A DNA stretch of 64,000 nt from Bacillota bacterium (GTDB taxonomy: Bacteria; Bacillota; Clostridia; Lachnospirales; Lachnospiraceae): NCBI GenBank assembly GCA_023407575.1, contig JAEYLX010000067.1, positions 62,001-126,000 of the forward strand, in the 5' to 3' direction. Made by a program: the position numbers and the translations under genes. Shown in pieces: positions 35,007 through 44,211 of the stretch. Position 1 is the stretch's first letter. Every line of letters begins with the position of its first letter. The notes under the pieces are model-generated. The model did not search any database. It was given only the letters and a program-made list of their open reading frames with translations, and was not told the origin of the DNA.

Positions 35007-35339
35007 CTAATCCTCTTTCTTCTCATTCCACAGTTCCAATAAGGTATTTACTTCTTCTGAAAACTCCTGTTCTGTTTGTGTTTCCGTTTGCTGTATTTCT
35101 TCCAGTATTTCAAAAGAAAAAGCAGAAGCCCCATATTGATTCCATTCCGGGAACATAGATTTATCAGGACAAGTATTGGAGGATACAGAGAATAAAAATC
35201 TATTTTTAATACCCTGCAGATCTGTTGATGCACGTACCCAATTGCTTGAATTATTATTGCAGCTGATGCGATAAATGCCACCAATACGTAATCTATTTTT
35301 ATAGGCATCTTTCAGAGCCTTCCTTGTATTTTTCTCCAT
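35007..35339 (-). CDS. GIY-YIG-like family protein
   Basis: 110 residues. RIGGIYRISCNNNSSNWVRASTDLQGIKNRFLFS (about 18-51) matches the GIY-YIG core of a clostridial subfamily (usually G-x-Y-x-I-x-N). The usual second tyrosine/isoleucine and catalytic glutamate are not clearly present, so nuclease activity is doubtful. The C-terminal ETQTEQEFSEEVNTLLELW helix is typical of the subfamily. The start is uncertain: ATG 35339 (GGTGAAAG upstream) or 35354. It is the first gene of the three-gene group with DUF2087 and XRE. Confidence 0.65.
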   Translation of the reverse strand: MEKNTRKALKDAYKNRLRIGGIYRISCNNNSSNWVRASTDLQGIKNRFLFSVSSNTCPDKSMFPEWNQYGASAFSFEILEEIQQTETQTEQEFSEEVNTLLELWNEKKED

Positions 35340-35512
35340 TCTTTCACCATCCATTTTTTTATACAAATTATCAATAACATTACTTGCTTTGCTATTAAGT
35401 TCTTCTAGATTAATGAAATAATTGTAGCTCTTAATCAATAACATTACAATCTACCCTTCGTAGAGTGCTAAATAGTTTAATGCGATTGGTATGAAATATA
35501 ATCTTCTATTAC

Positions 35513-35550
35513 ATAATAAAACGCCACCTATTATTGTGACGTTTTATTAT
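35513..35550. terminator. Terminator after the WG-repeat gene
   Basis: ATAATAAAACGCCACC with GTGACGTTTTATTAT, an imperfect 15-bp stem with A/T-rich flanks on both sides. Confidence 0.75.
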
Positions 35551-35560
35551 CAATATTTGA

Positions 35561-36745
35561 TTAACCTACTTTAGCAATACCCCATTTACCTTTAATTTTA
35601 TATTTTAATATGTCTGGTGCCATACCCGATACATTGGTACCATCAAATTTCCAGGTTTTCTTTCCCACTTGATTTCCCTTAGTATCAATTAACTTATAAA
35701 CGCCTTTATTTCCTACAACTGCAACACCTGACTCTGTAAAATAATTTGCATCCTCATACCCTGTTTTAATTACAGTTTTGCCCGTTTTATCTATATAGGT
35801 ATATTTTCCATTACTTCCAGCAACACAAGCATATCCATTTCTAAAAATAACTGGACTATACTCTTCATATTTGAACGCTATGACAGTTTTGCCTTTTTTG
35901 TCTATTACGCCCCATTTACCATTCTTTTTTACAGTTGCCAAACCATCGTCAAATACGATATAGGAAGCATTACTGTCATGTACGACAAAGTCGTCAAACT
36001 GTGCCTTTATCACTGTTTTACCTGTCTTATCAATAAATCCCCATTTACCATCAATTTCTACTGGTGCTAAATTATTGTTAAACGGGCGTGCATCCTCAAA
36101 TTTATAGGAGATTACCTTTTTATAATTCTTATCTACATACCCCCACAAATAATCACCATCCACATAACTACCTACACACATCAAATCCTGTGTATACCAA
36201 AAATATGCTGCTTCAGCAGCAACCCATTTTGTGCTGCCGTCTGTTTTTACTAATGCAACCTTGCCATCTTCCGGTCTGGTATCCGTAATTGTAATACCTT
36301 GTGAAAAGCTATAATACAGTCCAGATATTTTATTCTTACCGGATTGCTTTTTGTTTACTTGTGCAGTCGTCAAAGCAATATTACCTTTTTTATCAATATA
36401 GTACCCTCCAAGGTTTGCACTATACTCATAATCATCTTCAGAATCTTCTTTTACTACTTTAATTAAAGCTAGTCCATCATGAAAATCTCCAACGGAGTCT
36501 ATGTATTCCTTCTTGCCTACATATTTTTTATTTGAAAGGTCTATTACTACTTCACCCTTCTCATTTAAATATTTAAAGGTATCACCTTCTTTAACCCATA
36601 CTAAACCTTCGGAATAATCACCTACAGATTCATAAACTGCTTTTGTAAGATATGTAATTGTTTGTGTTGCAGCTTCTACTGGTATAACTGGAACTATGCT
36701 GATTAGTAGCATAATAACTAATGACATTGATAAAATTCTTTTCAT
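35561..36745 (-). CDS. Secreted WG-repeat protein
   Basis: 394 residues. A signal peptide (MKRILSMSLVIMLLISIVPVIPVEAA) is followed by about eight WG beta-repeats of the form G-K-W-G-x-I-D-K-x-G-K-T-V-I, densest at residues about 205-350 (for example DGKWGFIDKTGKTVI, NGKWGVIDKKGKTVI). WG proteins are extracellular and presumed to bind partners or polymers; function unassigned. ATG 36745 has AAAGGG upstream. It is monocistronic with a terminator. Confidence 0.9.
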   Translation of the reverse strand: MKRILSMSLVIMLLISIVPVIPVEAATQTITYLTKAVYESVGDYSEGLVWVKEGDTFKYLNEKGEVVIDLSNKKYVGKKEYIDSVGDFHDGLALIKVVKEDSEDDYEYSANLGGYYIDKKGNIALTTAQVNKKQSGKNKISGLYYSFSQGITITDTRPEDGKVALVKTDGSTKWVAAEAAYFWYTQDLMCVGSYVDGDYLWGYVDKNYKKVISYKFEDARPFNNNLAPVEIDGKWGFIDKTGKTVIKAQFDDFVVHDSNASYIVFDDGLATVKKNGKWGVIDKKGKTVIAFKYEEYSPVIFRNGYACVAGSNGKYTYIDKTGKTVIKTGYEDANYFTESGVAVVGNKGVYKLIDTKGNQVGKKTWKFDGTNVSGMAPDILKYKIKGKWGIAKVG

Positions 36746-37017
36746 AATTTTTTCCCTTTCCCTATTCTGTTTTTCGTTTGTAATTTATCCTTTTCCTTCC
36801 CTCCTCCTATTAGTAGCCTATTTCTTCCAGTATAACAGATATTTCGCGATTATAAAACATTTTTATTATATTCAGCGTACCTTAGACTCTTATATCTGAA
36901 AGAAAGTAAATTCACATTATTTTGCTTACGAGTCTGTAAGAAAGCAAATTATTATTCACGGGAATTGCTTATTCGTATGGAAATTATACCTTATATATAA
37001 ATGGCTTTATAATATCA

Positions 37018-37046
37018 AAAAAGTGTCAGTAAAACTGACACTTTTT
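37018..37046 (-). terminator. Terminator after the pirin gene
   Basis: AAAAAGTGTCAGT (37018-37030) pairs with ACTGACACTTTTT (37034-37046); a 13-bp perfect stem, T-run on the minus strand. Confidence 0.85.
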
Positions 37047-37128
37047 AATCGAATGGAATATAAAGTAATATCTTTCTGAAATTAAGGTTCTCGCTCTGTG
37101 AAGAATTCAATAAAAGTGTATACTTCGA

Positions 37129-38151
37129 TTATTTTTCAGGCGGATATTCCGTTCTTTCGTTAGGATAGAGGGCAAATCGTCCTTTATCTGCAGGATGAAC
37201 AGGCTCATCGCTTGCCCAGGGCCATCCTCCAAACCCAGTGCGCTGGTAATCTCGGTAAGCTTGTTGTATTTCTTCTTCCGTATTCATTACAAAGGGTCCA
37301 TATGCAACCACTGGTTCATCAATTGGTTCTCCATCTAATAGTAATAATCTAGATGTTTTAGAACCGTTTGTGATTTTAGTTTCCCGGTCACCTTTCAAAA
37401 AAGCATAGGACTTGCCCGGTAATACCTGCTGTTCTATCTGTACGGAATCGCCTTCATAACAATACAGCCCACGATTCATTGTAGGGGATATACCGGGAAG
37501 AGTAATCGTTGCATTTGGCTCCATATCAATGAGCCAAATATTTACGTGATTATTTGGATCATGAGCCCAGGAATCTGGATTTGCATCAAGATATGTTATA
37601 TCTTTATATGTTCCGTTTATAATTTTTATATTGGTAGCGAATCCATTTTCGTCCTTGTGCGTGATTACTGGAATATTTTCGTTCCAAAGCATTTTATAAT
37701 AAGGATCAACAAATTTATTTTTCTTAGGTAAGTTAACCCATATTTGAAATAATTCCAGGAAATTTTCTTTTTCTGTGTCAAGTACAGGAAACATTTCTGA
37801 GTGCTGCAAACCCTTTCCTGCCGTCATCCACTGTACATCACCGTCACCATATCGACCTGCCAAGGAAAGTCCGTCAGCATGATCTATCATTCCCTTCATG
37901 ACAACCGTAACTGTTTCAAATCCCCTATGTGGATGATAGGGAAATCCCGGGATGCGATTTCCATGATACATACGATACGGTACATCCTCCCGAAAGTCAT
38001 TCCCTTTTATTCTTGTACTAATGTAGGAAGTTGGTTCCATTTTGCCATTTCCAGCCGGAAATTTATCTTTATGATGGAAGCCAATAATGTATGGGGATAA
38101 TACCTGCAATTGAAATCCCAGCTTACCGCTTTTAATGATATTTGATTCCAA
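37129..38151 (-). CDS. Pirin-family cupin protein
   Basis: A 340-residue bicupin. The N-terminal cupin has the pirin metal site: HPHRGFE (two His, about 73-79) and GLQHSE (His and Glu, about 114-119). Some bacterial pirins are quercetin dioxygenases or redox regulators. It is longer than many (about 230-290 aa) because of an extended C-terminal region ending in a proline-rich tail. The start is TTG 38151 with GGAGAT directly upstream. A flavin reductase gene lies next to it on the same strand. Confidence 0.88.
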   Translation of the reverse strand: MESNIIKSGKLGFQLQVLSPYIIGFHHKDKFPAGNGKMEPTSYISTRIKGNDFREDVPYRMYHGNRIPGFPYHPHRGFETVTVVMKGMIDHADGLSLAGRYGDGDVQWMTAGKGLQHSEMFPVLDTEKENFLELFQIWVNLPKKNKFVDPYYKMLWNENIPVITHKDENGFATNIKIINGTYKDITYLDANPDSWAHDPNNHVNIWLIDMEPNATITLPGISPTMNRGLYCYEGDSVQIEQQVLPGKSYAFLKGDRETKITNGSKTSRLLLLDGEPIDEPVVAYGPFVMNTEEEIQQAYRDYQRTGFGGWPWASDEPVHPADKGRFALYPNERTEYPPEK

Positions 38152-38205
38152 GATATCTCCTTTCTATTTCTGCTAGTTTTTTTACTCTAAAGCCTGAAAA
38201 GTGCT

Positions 38206-38243
38206 GTTGCATAAATAGTAATAGACTTATACAACAGCACGTT
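38206..38243 (-). terminator. Terminator after the FMN reductase gene
   Basis: GTGCTGTTG and CAACAGCAC arms (extended stem about 15 bp with mismatch), followed by TTTT on the minus strand. Confidence 0.7.
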
Positions 38244-38266
38244 CTAATTTGATGTTAACGCAAATA

Positions 38267-38815
38267 TTAAAATTTTTCAACCCAATTAGCAAAAGCAGCT
38301 ACGTAAGTTTTTAGGAAATTCTGAGTACCTTCATTTACAAGATTGCCCTTCTCATCCAGTAATCCCATAACATTTCCGATATATGCTTCTGGTTGCTGCA
38401 GTGGATAAACATCCAGGAAAGTTAAGGTCTGTCTTAGGTGGTGATTTGCACCGAAACCTGATATTCCTCCCATGGAAACACTCACAATTCCTGCAGGCTT
38501 ACCGGACCATACGCTTTGCCCATAAGGTCTAGAGGCAACATCCAAAGCATTTTTTAGCGCAGCTGGTACCGAACGATTATATTCCGGTGTAAAGAAAAGA
38601 TATGCATCCGAGGACTTTACTTCTTCTCTTAAGCGAGTCCATGATTCAGGTGGATTCCCTTCTAAATCTTCGTTAAACATATCTACTCCATTCAGGTCAA
38701 TAAACTTTGCCTCATATCCCTCTGGGAGTATGGATGCCACATAATTTGCAATTGACTTATTAAAAGATCCTTTTCTTAAACTACCTACGATAATTCCAAT
38801 TGTTTTCTTGCTCAT
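38267..38815 (-). CDS. NAD(P)H-dependent FMN reductase
   Basis: A 182-residue flavodoxin-like fold of the NADPH-dependent FMN reductase/azoreductase family. The FMN phosphate loop is GSLRKGSFNKSIAN (residues 11-24), with TPEYNRSVPAALKNALD (about 76-92) and VSMGGISGFGA (about 112-122). It probably reduces quinones, azo compounds or free flavin. ATG 38815 has AGGAGG. Monocistronic. Confidence 0.92.
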   Translation of the reverse strand: MSKKTIGIIVGSLRKGSFNKSIANYVASILPEGYEAKFIDLNGVDMFNEDLEGNPPESWTRLREEVKSSDAYLFFTPEYNRSVPAALKNALDVASRPYGQSVWSGKPAGIVSVSMGGISGFGANHHLRQTLTFLDVYPLQQPEAYIGNVMGLLDEKGNLVNEGTQNFLKTYVAAFANWVEKF

Positions 38816-39051
38816 AATAGTTCCTCCTTGAATTAAATTAATTTTCTTAAACTATGATTAGTTAAATATAATTTAAAATATCCTACAAATAGATAGGACA
38901 CTTTCTCCTATTGTAAAAAATAAAGCTACTTAGAACCTGCAAAAACTTTCTTCGACTTATTTGGTTTCTCTCTATTTGTTACTATTATAGTTACAAATAC
39001 ATCGTTTGTCAATAACAAAATTTAATTTTATACAATTTAATTTCAAGATAC

Positions 39052-39096
39052 AAAAAAGCTGATATATCCCCGCCTTTTGCCAGAAACATATCAGCT
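39052..39096 (-). terminator. Terminator after thrS
   Basis: AGCTGATAT (39057-39065) and ATATCAGCT (39088-39096); on the minus strand TTTTTT follows. Confidence 0.85.
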
Positions 39097-39109
39097 CCTT
39101 CATTAAATC

Positions 39110-41071
39110 TTATTTTTCATTTTCTACAACTTCAATTTTTCTGATTTCCTTCGTTCTGATTTCCTTGCAGATTTCATTCACAAAAGTATCCAACGATTTC
39201 TGACCTTCATCACCTAGGTAACGGCTACGAACGGATACCTTGCCTTCTTCCTCTTCCTTTTGTCCTACTACTAAAAGATAAGGAACACGGTCCAGTCTTG
39301 CTTCTCTAATCTTATAACCGATCTTTTCAGCTCTTTCATCAACAGTTACTAAAATGTTATTATTGGCAAGTTCTTCTTTCACCTTTTTCGCATAGTCGTG
39401 ATACTTCTCGGAGATCGGTAATACACGAACTTGCTCTGGACATAACCAAGTAGGGAACTGCCCAGCATATTTTTCGATTAACCAAGCAAGTGTTCTCTCA
39501 TAGCACCCCATACTGGTTCTATGGATAATATAAGGACGAACCTTCTCACCGTTCTGGTCAACATAATACATATCGAATTGCTCTGCAATTAAAGCATCCC
39601 ATTGAATAGTAATCATGGTATCTTCTTTGCCGTAAACATTCTTCGCTTGAATATCTACCTTAGGTCCGTAGAAAGCAGCTTCGCCGTCTTCTTCCTTAAA
39701 CTCTATACCAAGTTCATTTAATACATTGCGAATTCTGCCTTGCGTTTCTTCCCAGACCTCAGCCGTACCGATATATTTTTCTTTATTATTAGGATCCCAT
39801 TTGGAAAGACGATAGGTTACATCCTCCTCAAGTCCAAGTGTTTTCAAACAATATCTTGCAAGATCCAAACAACCTTTAAATTCTTCATCCATCTGATCCG
39901 GTCTAACAATTAAGTGACCTTCAGAGATTGTAAACTGACGAACACGTGTCAAACCATGCATTTCACCAGAGTCCTCATTACGGAATAGGGTTGATGTCTC
40001 GCCATAACGAAGAGGCAGATCTCTATAGGATTTTTGACTTGCTTTGTAAACATAGTACTGGAATGGACAGGTCATTGGACGAAGTGCAAATACTTCCTTA
40101 TCCACCTTTTCATCTCCAAGAACGAACATACCTGCTTTATAATGATCCCAGTGTCCAGAGATTTTATACAAATCACTCTTTGCCATAAGTGGAGTCTTAG
40201 TTCTAACGTAACCACGTCTTTCTTCTTCATCTTCAATCCATCTTTGCATGGTTTGAATGATTTTAGTACCGTTTGGCATTAAGAGTGGAAGTCCCTGACC
40301 GATTACATCTACCGTTGTAAATATCCCCATCTCACGTCCAAGCTTATTGTGGTCACGTTTCTTGATGTCTTCAAGATGATTCAAATATTCATCAAGGTCA
40401 GCATTCTTGGTATACGCTGTACCATATACTCTGGTAAGCATTTTATTCTTCTCGGAACCTCTCCAATAAGCGCCTGAAGATGATATTAATTTAATTGCCT
40501 TAATATTCTTTGTGCTCATTAAGTGAGGTCCAGCACAAAGGTCAACAAAGTCACCCATCTGATAGAAGGAAAGCTCTGCATCCTCTGGAAGGTCTTCTAT
40601 CAATTCAATTTTGTAAGGCTCACCTTTTTCTTGCATTAAAGCAACAGCTTCTGCACGAGGAAGTGTAAAACGGGTTAGTTCCGCACCTTCTTTAATAATC
40701 TTTTTCATTTCCTTTTCAAGCTCGTCGAGAGCTGCTCTATCAAAGGATGGAATGTCAAAATCATAATAAAAACCTGTATCAATGGAAGGTCCGATTGCGA
40801 GTTTTGCATTCGGATATAATCTCTTTACTGCTTGAGCAAGCACATGTGAAGTTGTATGACGATATGCACCTCTTCCACCTTCATCGTTGAAGGTTAATAT
40901 ATTTAAATCACTGTCATTTTCAACCAGAGTTCTTAAATCAACCACTTTACCATTTAATTCACCTGCGCAAGCCATTCTTGCTAAGCCTTCACTAATATCG
41001 CTTGCTATTTCATACACGGTCAATGACTTGTCGTACTCTTTTACTGATCCATCTTTTAATGTAATCTTCAA
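39110..41071 (-). CDS. thrS: Threonyl-tRNA synthetase
   Basis: A 653-residue class II synthetase: N-terminal TGS domain (1-60), editing domain with the HxxxH zinc-like site (HTTSHVLAQAVKRLYP, about 70-85) and CAGPHL, catalytic core with ALRPMTCPFQ, RYGETSTLFRNE and the C-terminal class II motif, and an anticodon-binding domain at the end. I take TTG 41071 as start (KITLKDG), with AAAGGTG 8 nt upstream; the longer frame would place the ribosome site within the coding region. It is controlled by a T-box leader and its own terminator. Confidence 0.96.
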   Translation of the reverse strand: MKITLKDGSVKEYDKSLTVYEIASDISEGLARMACAGELNGKVVDLRTLVENDSDLNILTFNDEGGRGAYRHTTSHVLAQAVKRLYPNAKLAIGPSIDTGFYYDFDIPSFDRAALDELEKEMKKIIKEGAELTRFTLPRAEAVALMQEKGEPYKIELIEDLPEDAELSFYQMGDFVDLCAGPHLMSTKNIKAIKLISSSGAYWRGSEKNKMLTRVYGTAYTKNADLDEYLNHLEDIKKRDHNKLGREMGIFTTVDVIGQGLPLLMPNGTKIIQTMQRWIEDEEERRGYVRTKTPLMAKSDLYKISGHWDHYKAGMFVLGDEKVDKEVFALRPMTCPFQYYVYKASQKSYRDLPLRYGETSTLFRNEDSGEMHGLTRVRQFTISEGHLIVRPDQMDEEFKGCLDLARYCLKTLGLEEDVTYRLSKWDPNNKEKYIGTAEVWEETQGRIRNVLNELGIEFKEEDGEAAFYGPKVDIQAKNVYGKEDTMITIQWDALIAEQFDMYYVDQNGEKVRPYIIHRTSMGCYERTLAWLIEKYAGQFPTWLCPEQVRVLPISEKYHDYAKKVKEELANNNILVTVDERAEKIGYKIREARLDRVPYLLVVGQKEEEEGKVSVRSRYLGDEGQKSLDTFVNEICKEIRTKEIRKIEVVENEK

Positions 41072-41132
41072 ATTGAACACCTTTCCTTTCAAAAAAACAA
41101 ATAATAATATTAATTACAAGGTTAATTACAAT

Positions 41133-41387
41133 AAAAAAACTCCTCGCTTTCGATTAATCCTTGTAATCGAAAGGGACGAGCGTAGCTTCTACGTCGCGGT
41201 TCCACCCTTTTTGGTAATATACCCACTTCATTCTGATTGATAACGGAATCACCGGACCGGATTAGGGTCACTCAGAGGTAGTCTTCATATGCTATCCAAT
41301 AAGATACTTCCACCAAATCATATCTCTCTCTGCAAAGGTTGACATATTACTCGTCTCATCTACGTTTTATATTCATTATATAATCCA
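41133..41387 (-). promoter_or_regulatory. T-box riboswitch (tRNA-Thr sensor) of thrS
   Basis: The T-box bulge sequence AAAGGGTGGAACCGCG (41195-41210, minus strand) is unmistakable. A terminator stem (41140-41157 with about 41164-41180) with seven T follows. Upstream lies a long stem I region with AGAGAGA and a candidate ACC (Thr) specifier at 41277-41279, which I cannot verify without folding. Uncharged tRNA-Thr should favour the antiterminator and thrS expression. Confidence 0.93.
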
Positions 41388-41415
41388 ATTATAGCATTCC
41401 GCTCTTCTTTGTCAA
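41388..41415 (-). promoter_or_regulatory. Promoter of the thrS T-box transcript
   Basis: Minus-strand TTGACA (41410-41415), 16-nt spacer, TATAAT (41388-41393). Confidence 0.85.
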
Positions 41416-41461
41416 GTAACAATTATTAGATTAAAATTATTAAAAAATTCATAAAATAATA

Positions 41462-41524
41462 TCAAGATAAAATCAACGCCCCAAATCCTAATACATTAAG
41501 GGTTGGGACGCTGAATAACGTCAT
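41462..41524 (-). CDS. Possible 20-residue hydrophobic peptide
   Basis: ATG 41524 lies 6 nt after a strong AAGGAGG and opens a 20-codon frame (starts MTLFSVPTLN, ends ALILS) that is largely hydrophobic. It lies between the AIM24-like gene and the thrS promoter. No clear promoter is seen, and the coding region also contains a GC-rich stem (CGTCCCAA region). It may be a real micropeptide or a chance frame. Confidence 0.35.
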   Translation of the reverse strand: MTLFSVPTLNVLGFGALILS

Positions 41525-41698
41525 ATAAAACCTCCTTTTTTAATGATTTAATCCTAGCATTTAATACGGTTGCACTCTACCAATTCCAGCTAGAAACTAC
41601 GCAACATGAAGTTGCAACACATAAAATCACAAGAACTTAATCCTTACTAAGTGGTTTTTCCTTTTAGTCGTGATGAATTAAACTTTTTACAAAAGATA

Positions 41699-41740
41699 AA
41701 CCATTGTAAGTTATAATTATCTTTTACCTACAATGGTTTT
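41699..41740 (-). terminator. Terminator after the AIM24-like gene
   Basis: AACCATTGTAAG and CTACAATGGTT arms, with a T-rich stretch on the minus strand. Confidence 0.7.
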
Positions 41741-41750
41741 CATTTGTTTA

Positions 41751-42431
41751 TTACTTAGCCGAAGGGAAGAATGGACGTAACGTAGCAGCCACACTACTTA
41801 CCGGCATTGTCTGTAAAATTATCTTTCCTGGACCAGTTATAACAGTATTAAAGATTCCTTCGCCGCCTAACAGCATATTCTTAACACCAGGAACTGTATG
41901 AATATCTATGGAACAGCTTTCTTCCATTGCCGCCAGATAGCCTGTATCCAAAACCATCTGCTGCCCCGGTAATAAATTGTATTCCATAGCATAACCATCA
42001 ATTTCAATGAACGCTGTACCATTCCCAGTAAGTCTCTGCATAATAAAACCTTCCCCGCCAAATAAACCAGCTCCTAAACGCTTTTGAAAATGTAAGGATA
42101 ATTCAACACTTGATTCTGAAGCTAAGAAAGCTGACTTCTGTACAATCATTCCATTACCAGGTGAAATATTGAGTGCACGAATGGAACCTGGAAAGCTGGA
42201 TGCAAAAGCTATCATGCCTTCGCCACCCATTGCAGTATATCTGTTTTGAAACAAAGAATCTCCAGAAAACATTCTTCCTAATGCCTTTCCAATTCCGCCA
42301 TTTGTTGAGGTTTCCATCTTCATATTGGGGCTCATCCAACTCATTGAACCTCTTTCTGTTAATAAGGTTTCACCTGAATTCACATAACAGGTTACCACTG
42401 GCAACGGTTCTCCTACGATTTCATATCTCAT
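41751..42431 (-). CDS. AIM24/TIGR00266-family protein
   Basis: A 226-residue beta-rich protein of the AIM24 family: ETLLTERGSMSWMSPNMKMET (about 18-38), AFASSFPGSIRALNISPGNGMIVQKSAFLAS (about 75-105), GGEGFIMQRLTGNGTAFIEIDG and a C-terminal GGEGIFNTVITGPGKIILQT. Structure is trimeric in known members; biochemical function is unknown. No signal peptide, so cytoplasmic. ATG 42431 has GGAGAAAG upstream. Confidence 0.88.
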   Translation of the reverse strand: MRYEIVGEPLPVVTCYVNSGETLLTERGSMSWMSPNMKMETSTNGGIGKALGRMFSGDSLFQNRYTAMGGEGMIAFASSFPGSIRALNISPGNGMIVQKSAFLASESSVELSLHFQKRLGAGLFGGEGFIMQRLTGNGTAFIEIDGYAMEYNLLPGQQMVLDTGYLAAMEESCSIDIHTVPGVKNMLLGGEGIFNTVITGPGKIILQTMPVSSVAATLRPFFPSAK

Positions 42432-42576
42432 ATTCTTTCTCCTTTCAAACTCTTCTTATTGTATCTTAATTACTCACTATCATTTGAATCATGTTACTGT
42501 TCTATTCCTGTTTTTTATGTCTTTGCTCTATTTTGATTTTCTGTTTGTCTGCTTTGTTTGCCTTCTCTATATCTCT

Positions 42577-42667
42577 GCTCTGTTTCTCTTCTCTGTTTCT
42601 CTTCTCTATTGCCCTTATCTATTGCCCTTATCTATTGCTCTTCTTTATTTCTCTTCTTTATTTCTCT
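42577..42667. repeat. 13-bp pyrimidine-rich tandem repeat
   Basis: Seven consecutive 13-bp units of the form TCTCTGTTTCTCT (variants TATCTATTGCCCT, TCTTTATTTCTCT) between the M16 peptidase and AIM24-like genes. It is almost pure pyrimidine on the plus strand. Neighbouring copies are most alike, suggesting slippage. Confidence 0.85.
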
Positions 42668-42698
42668 TCTCTAATCCATCCTGTTTTACACTAATATA

Positions 42699-43955
42699 CT
42701 AAAGTGCAATTTTCTTTAAATCAACTTCTTTGAGATTCCCTACCAGGGAAATAGATGCCTTTGATAAGTCAAAGTAGCGCTTTGCAAATTCATGAACAGC
42801 TTCAAGGGTAACACTCTCGATTCCAGAAAGAACCTCATCAATAGAAACTATTCTACCTCGGTTAATCATCGCCTTACCATTCGAATTCATTCTGCTCTTT
42901 GCACTTTCACTACCAAGAATCAATTCTGTCTTAATCTGCTCTTTTGTCATTGAAAGTTCTTCTGCTAATACACCATTTTTCTTCAAATCATTTAAAATCT
43001 GTTTTATCTTTTTTATTACTGTTTCTGTCTGTGAAGGATTCATAGCTGCATAGATATGAAAGAGCCCTGTGTCTCGATACGAGCTGCCATAAGAGTAGAT
43101 GGAGTAGGTTAACCCACTGTTTTCTCTAATCTTTTGGAAGAGTCTTGAATTAATACTGCCTCCAAGAATTGAATTTAGTATCGTCAATATATAACGTTCA
43201 TTAGACAAATAGGAAATGCTATCAAAGGCAATATTACAATGAAGCTGCTCAATATCTTTATCTTTTTTGCAAATCACCTGATTATAGGTTGGAGCCTCAA
43301 CTTCAAATCCCTTTTTTTCTGACTGTGCTTTAATAGCAGAAAATTTTTCTTCCAAAAGGGCAATCATCTCTTTCTCATCAAAGCTGCCAGCCAAGGATAT
43401 TACCATGTTCTCTCCAACATAATAGGTATCGATAAACTCTAAAATTTGTTCTCTGGTTACACTACGAACTATTTTTTTTGTTCCTGAAATCAAATACCCC
43501 AAAGGATGATTTTTCCACACTCTTTGCTGGAGCATTTCATGTACTAAATCTTCTGGAGAATCATCATACATATTAATCTCTTCAATGATTACTCCCTTTT
43601 CCTTTTTCAGAGACTTTTCATCAATTAGTGAGTTTGTTAACATATCTGAAATAATATCAATTGCAATTGGTAAATGTTCGCTTAGCGTGGTTGAATAATA
43701 TGATGTACACTCTTTACTCGTAAAAGCATTCATATTACCACCGATTCTTGCCATCTCATCAGCGATTTGCTTTGCAGTACGAGATTTTGTTCCTTTAAAA
43801 AGCATATGTTCTATCATATGGGCAATGCCATTATTCTTGTTATTCTCATTCACGGACCCAACTTTAACCCACACACCAAAGGATGCACTTTTTAAATACG
43901 GTAGTTTTTCTGTTATAACTGTTATATGATTGGATAATTGCTGAATATTTGTCAT
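42699..43955 (-). CDS. M16-family zinc metallopeptidase
   Basis: 418 residues. The inverted zinc motif HMIEH (H46-xx-E49-H50) in the N-terminal domain, with the downstream glutamate in the KGVIIEEINMYDDSPED segment, makes this an active M16B-type peptidase like YmxG/MlpA. In Bacillus and clostridia the homologue often lies downstream of pnp; here two genes separate them. ATG 43955 has GGAGGG. Substrate unknown (short unfolded peptides for the family). Confidence 0.92.
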   Translation of the reverse strand: MTNIQQLSNHITVITEKLPYLKSASFGVWVKVGSVNENNKNNGIAHMIEHMLFKGTKSRTAKQIADEMARIGGNMNAFTSKECTSYYSTTLSEHLPIAIDIISDMLTNSLIDEKSLKKEKGVIIEEINMYDDSPEDLVHEMLQQRVWKNHPLGYLISGTKKIVRSVTREQILEFIDTYYVGENMVISLAGSFDEKEMIALLEEKFSAIKAQSEKKGFEVEAPTYNQVICKKDKDIEQLHCNIAFDSISYLSNERYILTILNSILGGSINSRLFQKIRENSGLTYSIYSYGSSYRDTGLFHIYAAMNPSQTETVIKKIKQILNDLKKNGVLAEELSMTKEQIKTELILGSESAKSRMNSNGKAMINRGRIVSIDEVLSGIESVTLEAVHEFAKRYFDLSKASISLVGNLKEVDLKKIAL

Positions 43956-44211
43956 CCGGGTCCCTCCCTGTTGTAAATCTTATAATTTTATTTGAATTAA
44001 TATAATAATTAAAGTGATAGTGCTTGTTCCTTATTCTACCATAATTTATACCTGTAATCAACTGATATGATAGGTGCGTGAGCATCTCCGATTTCGGATA
44101 CATTTATCAACTTATCTTATAAGTTCTAGCTGTACAAAACTGTAAGGACGCACCAAAGCGGACTGAAGACATGCGTCAGCAGCCCGCTTTTTCTAATCTT
44201 GAATACACACC

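Noticed and set aside
42484..42702. Hydrophobic plus-strand frames over the pyrimidine tract
   Set aside because: Caused by the 13-bp C/T repeat and not protein-like.
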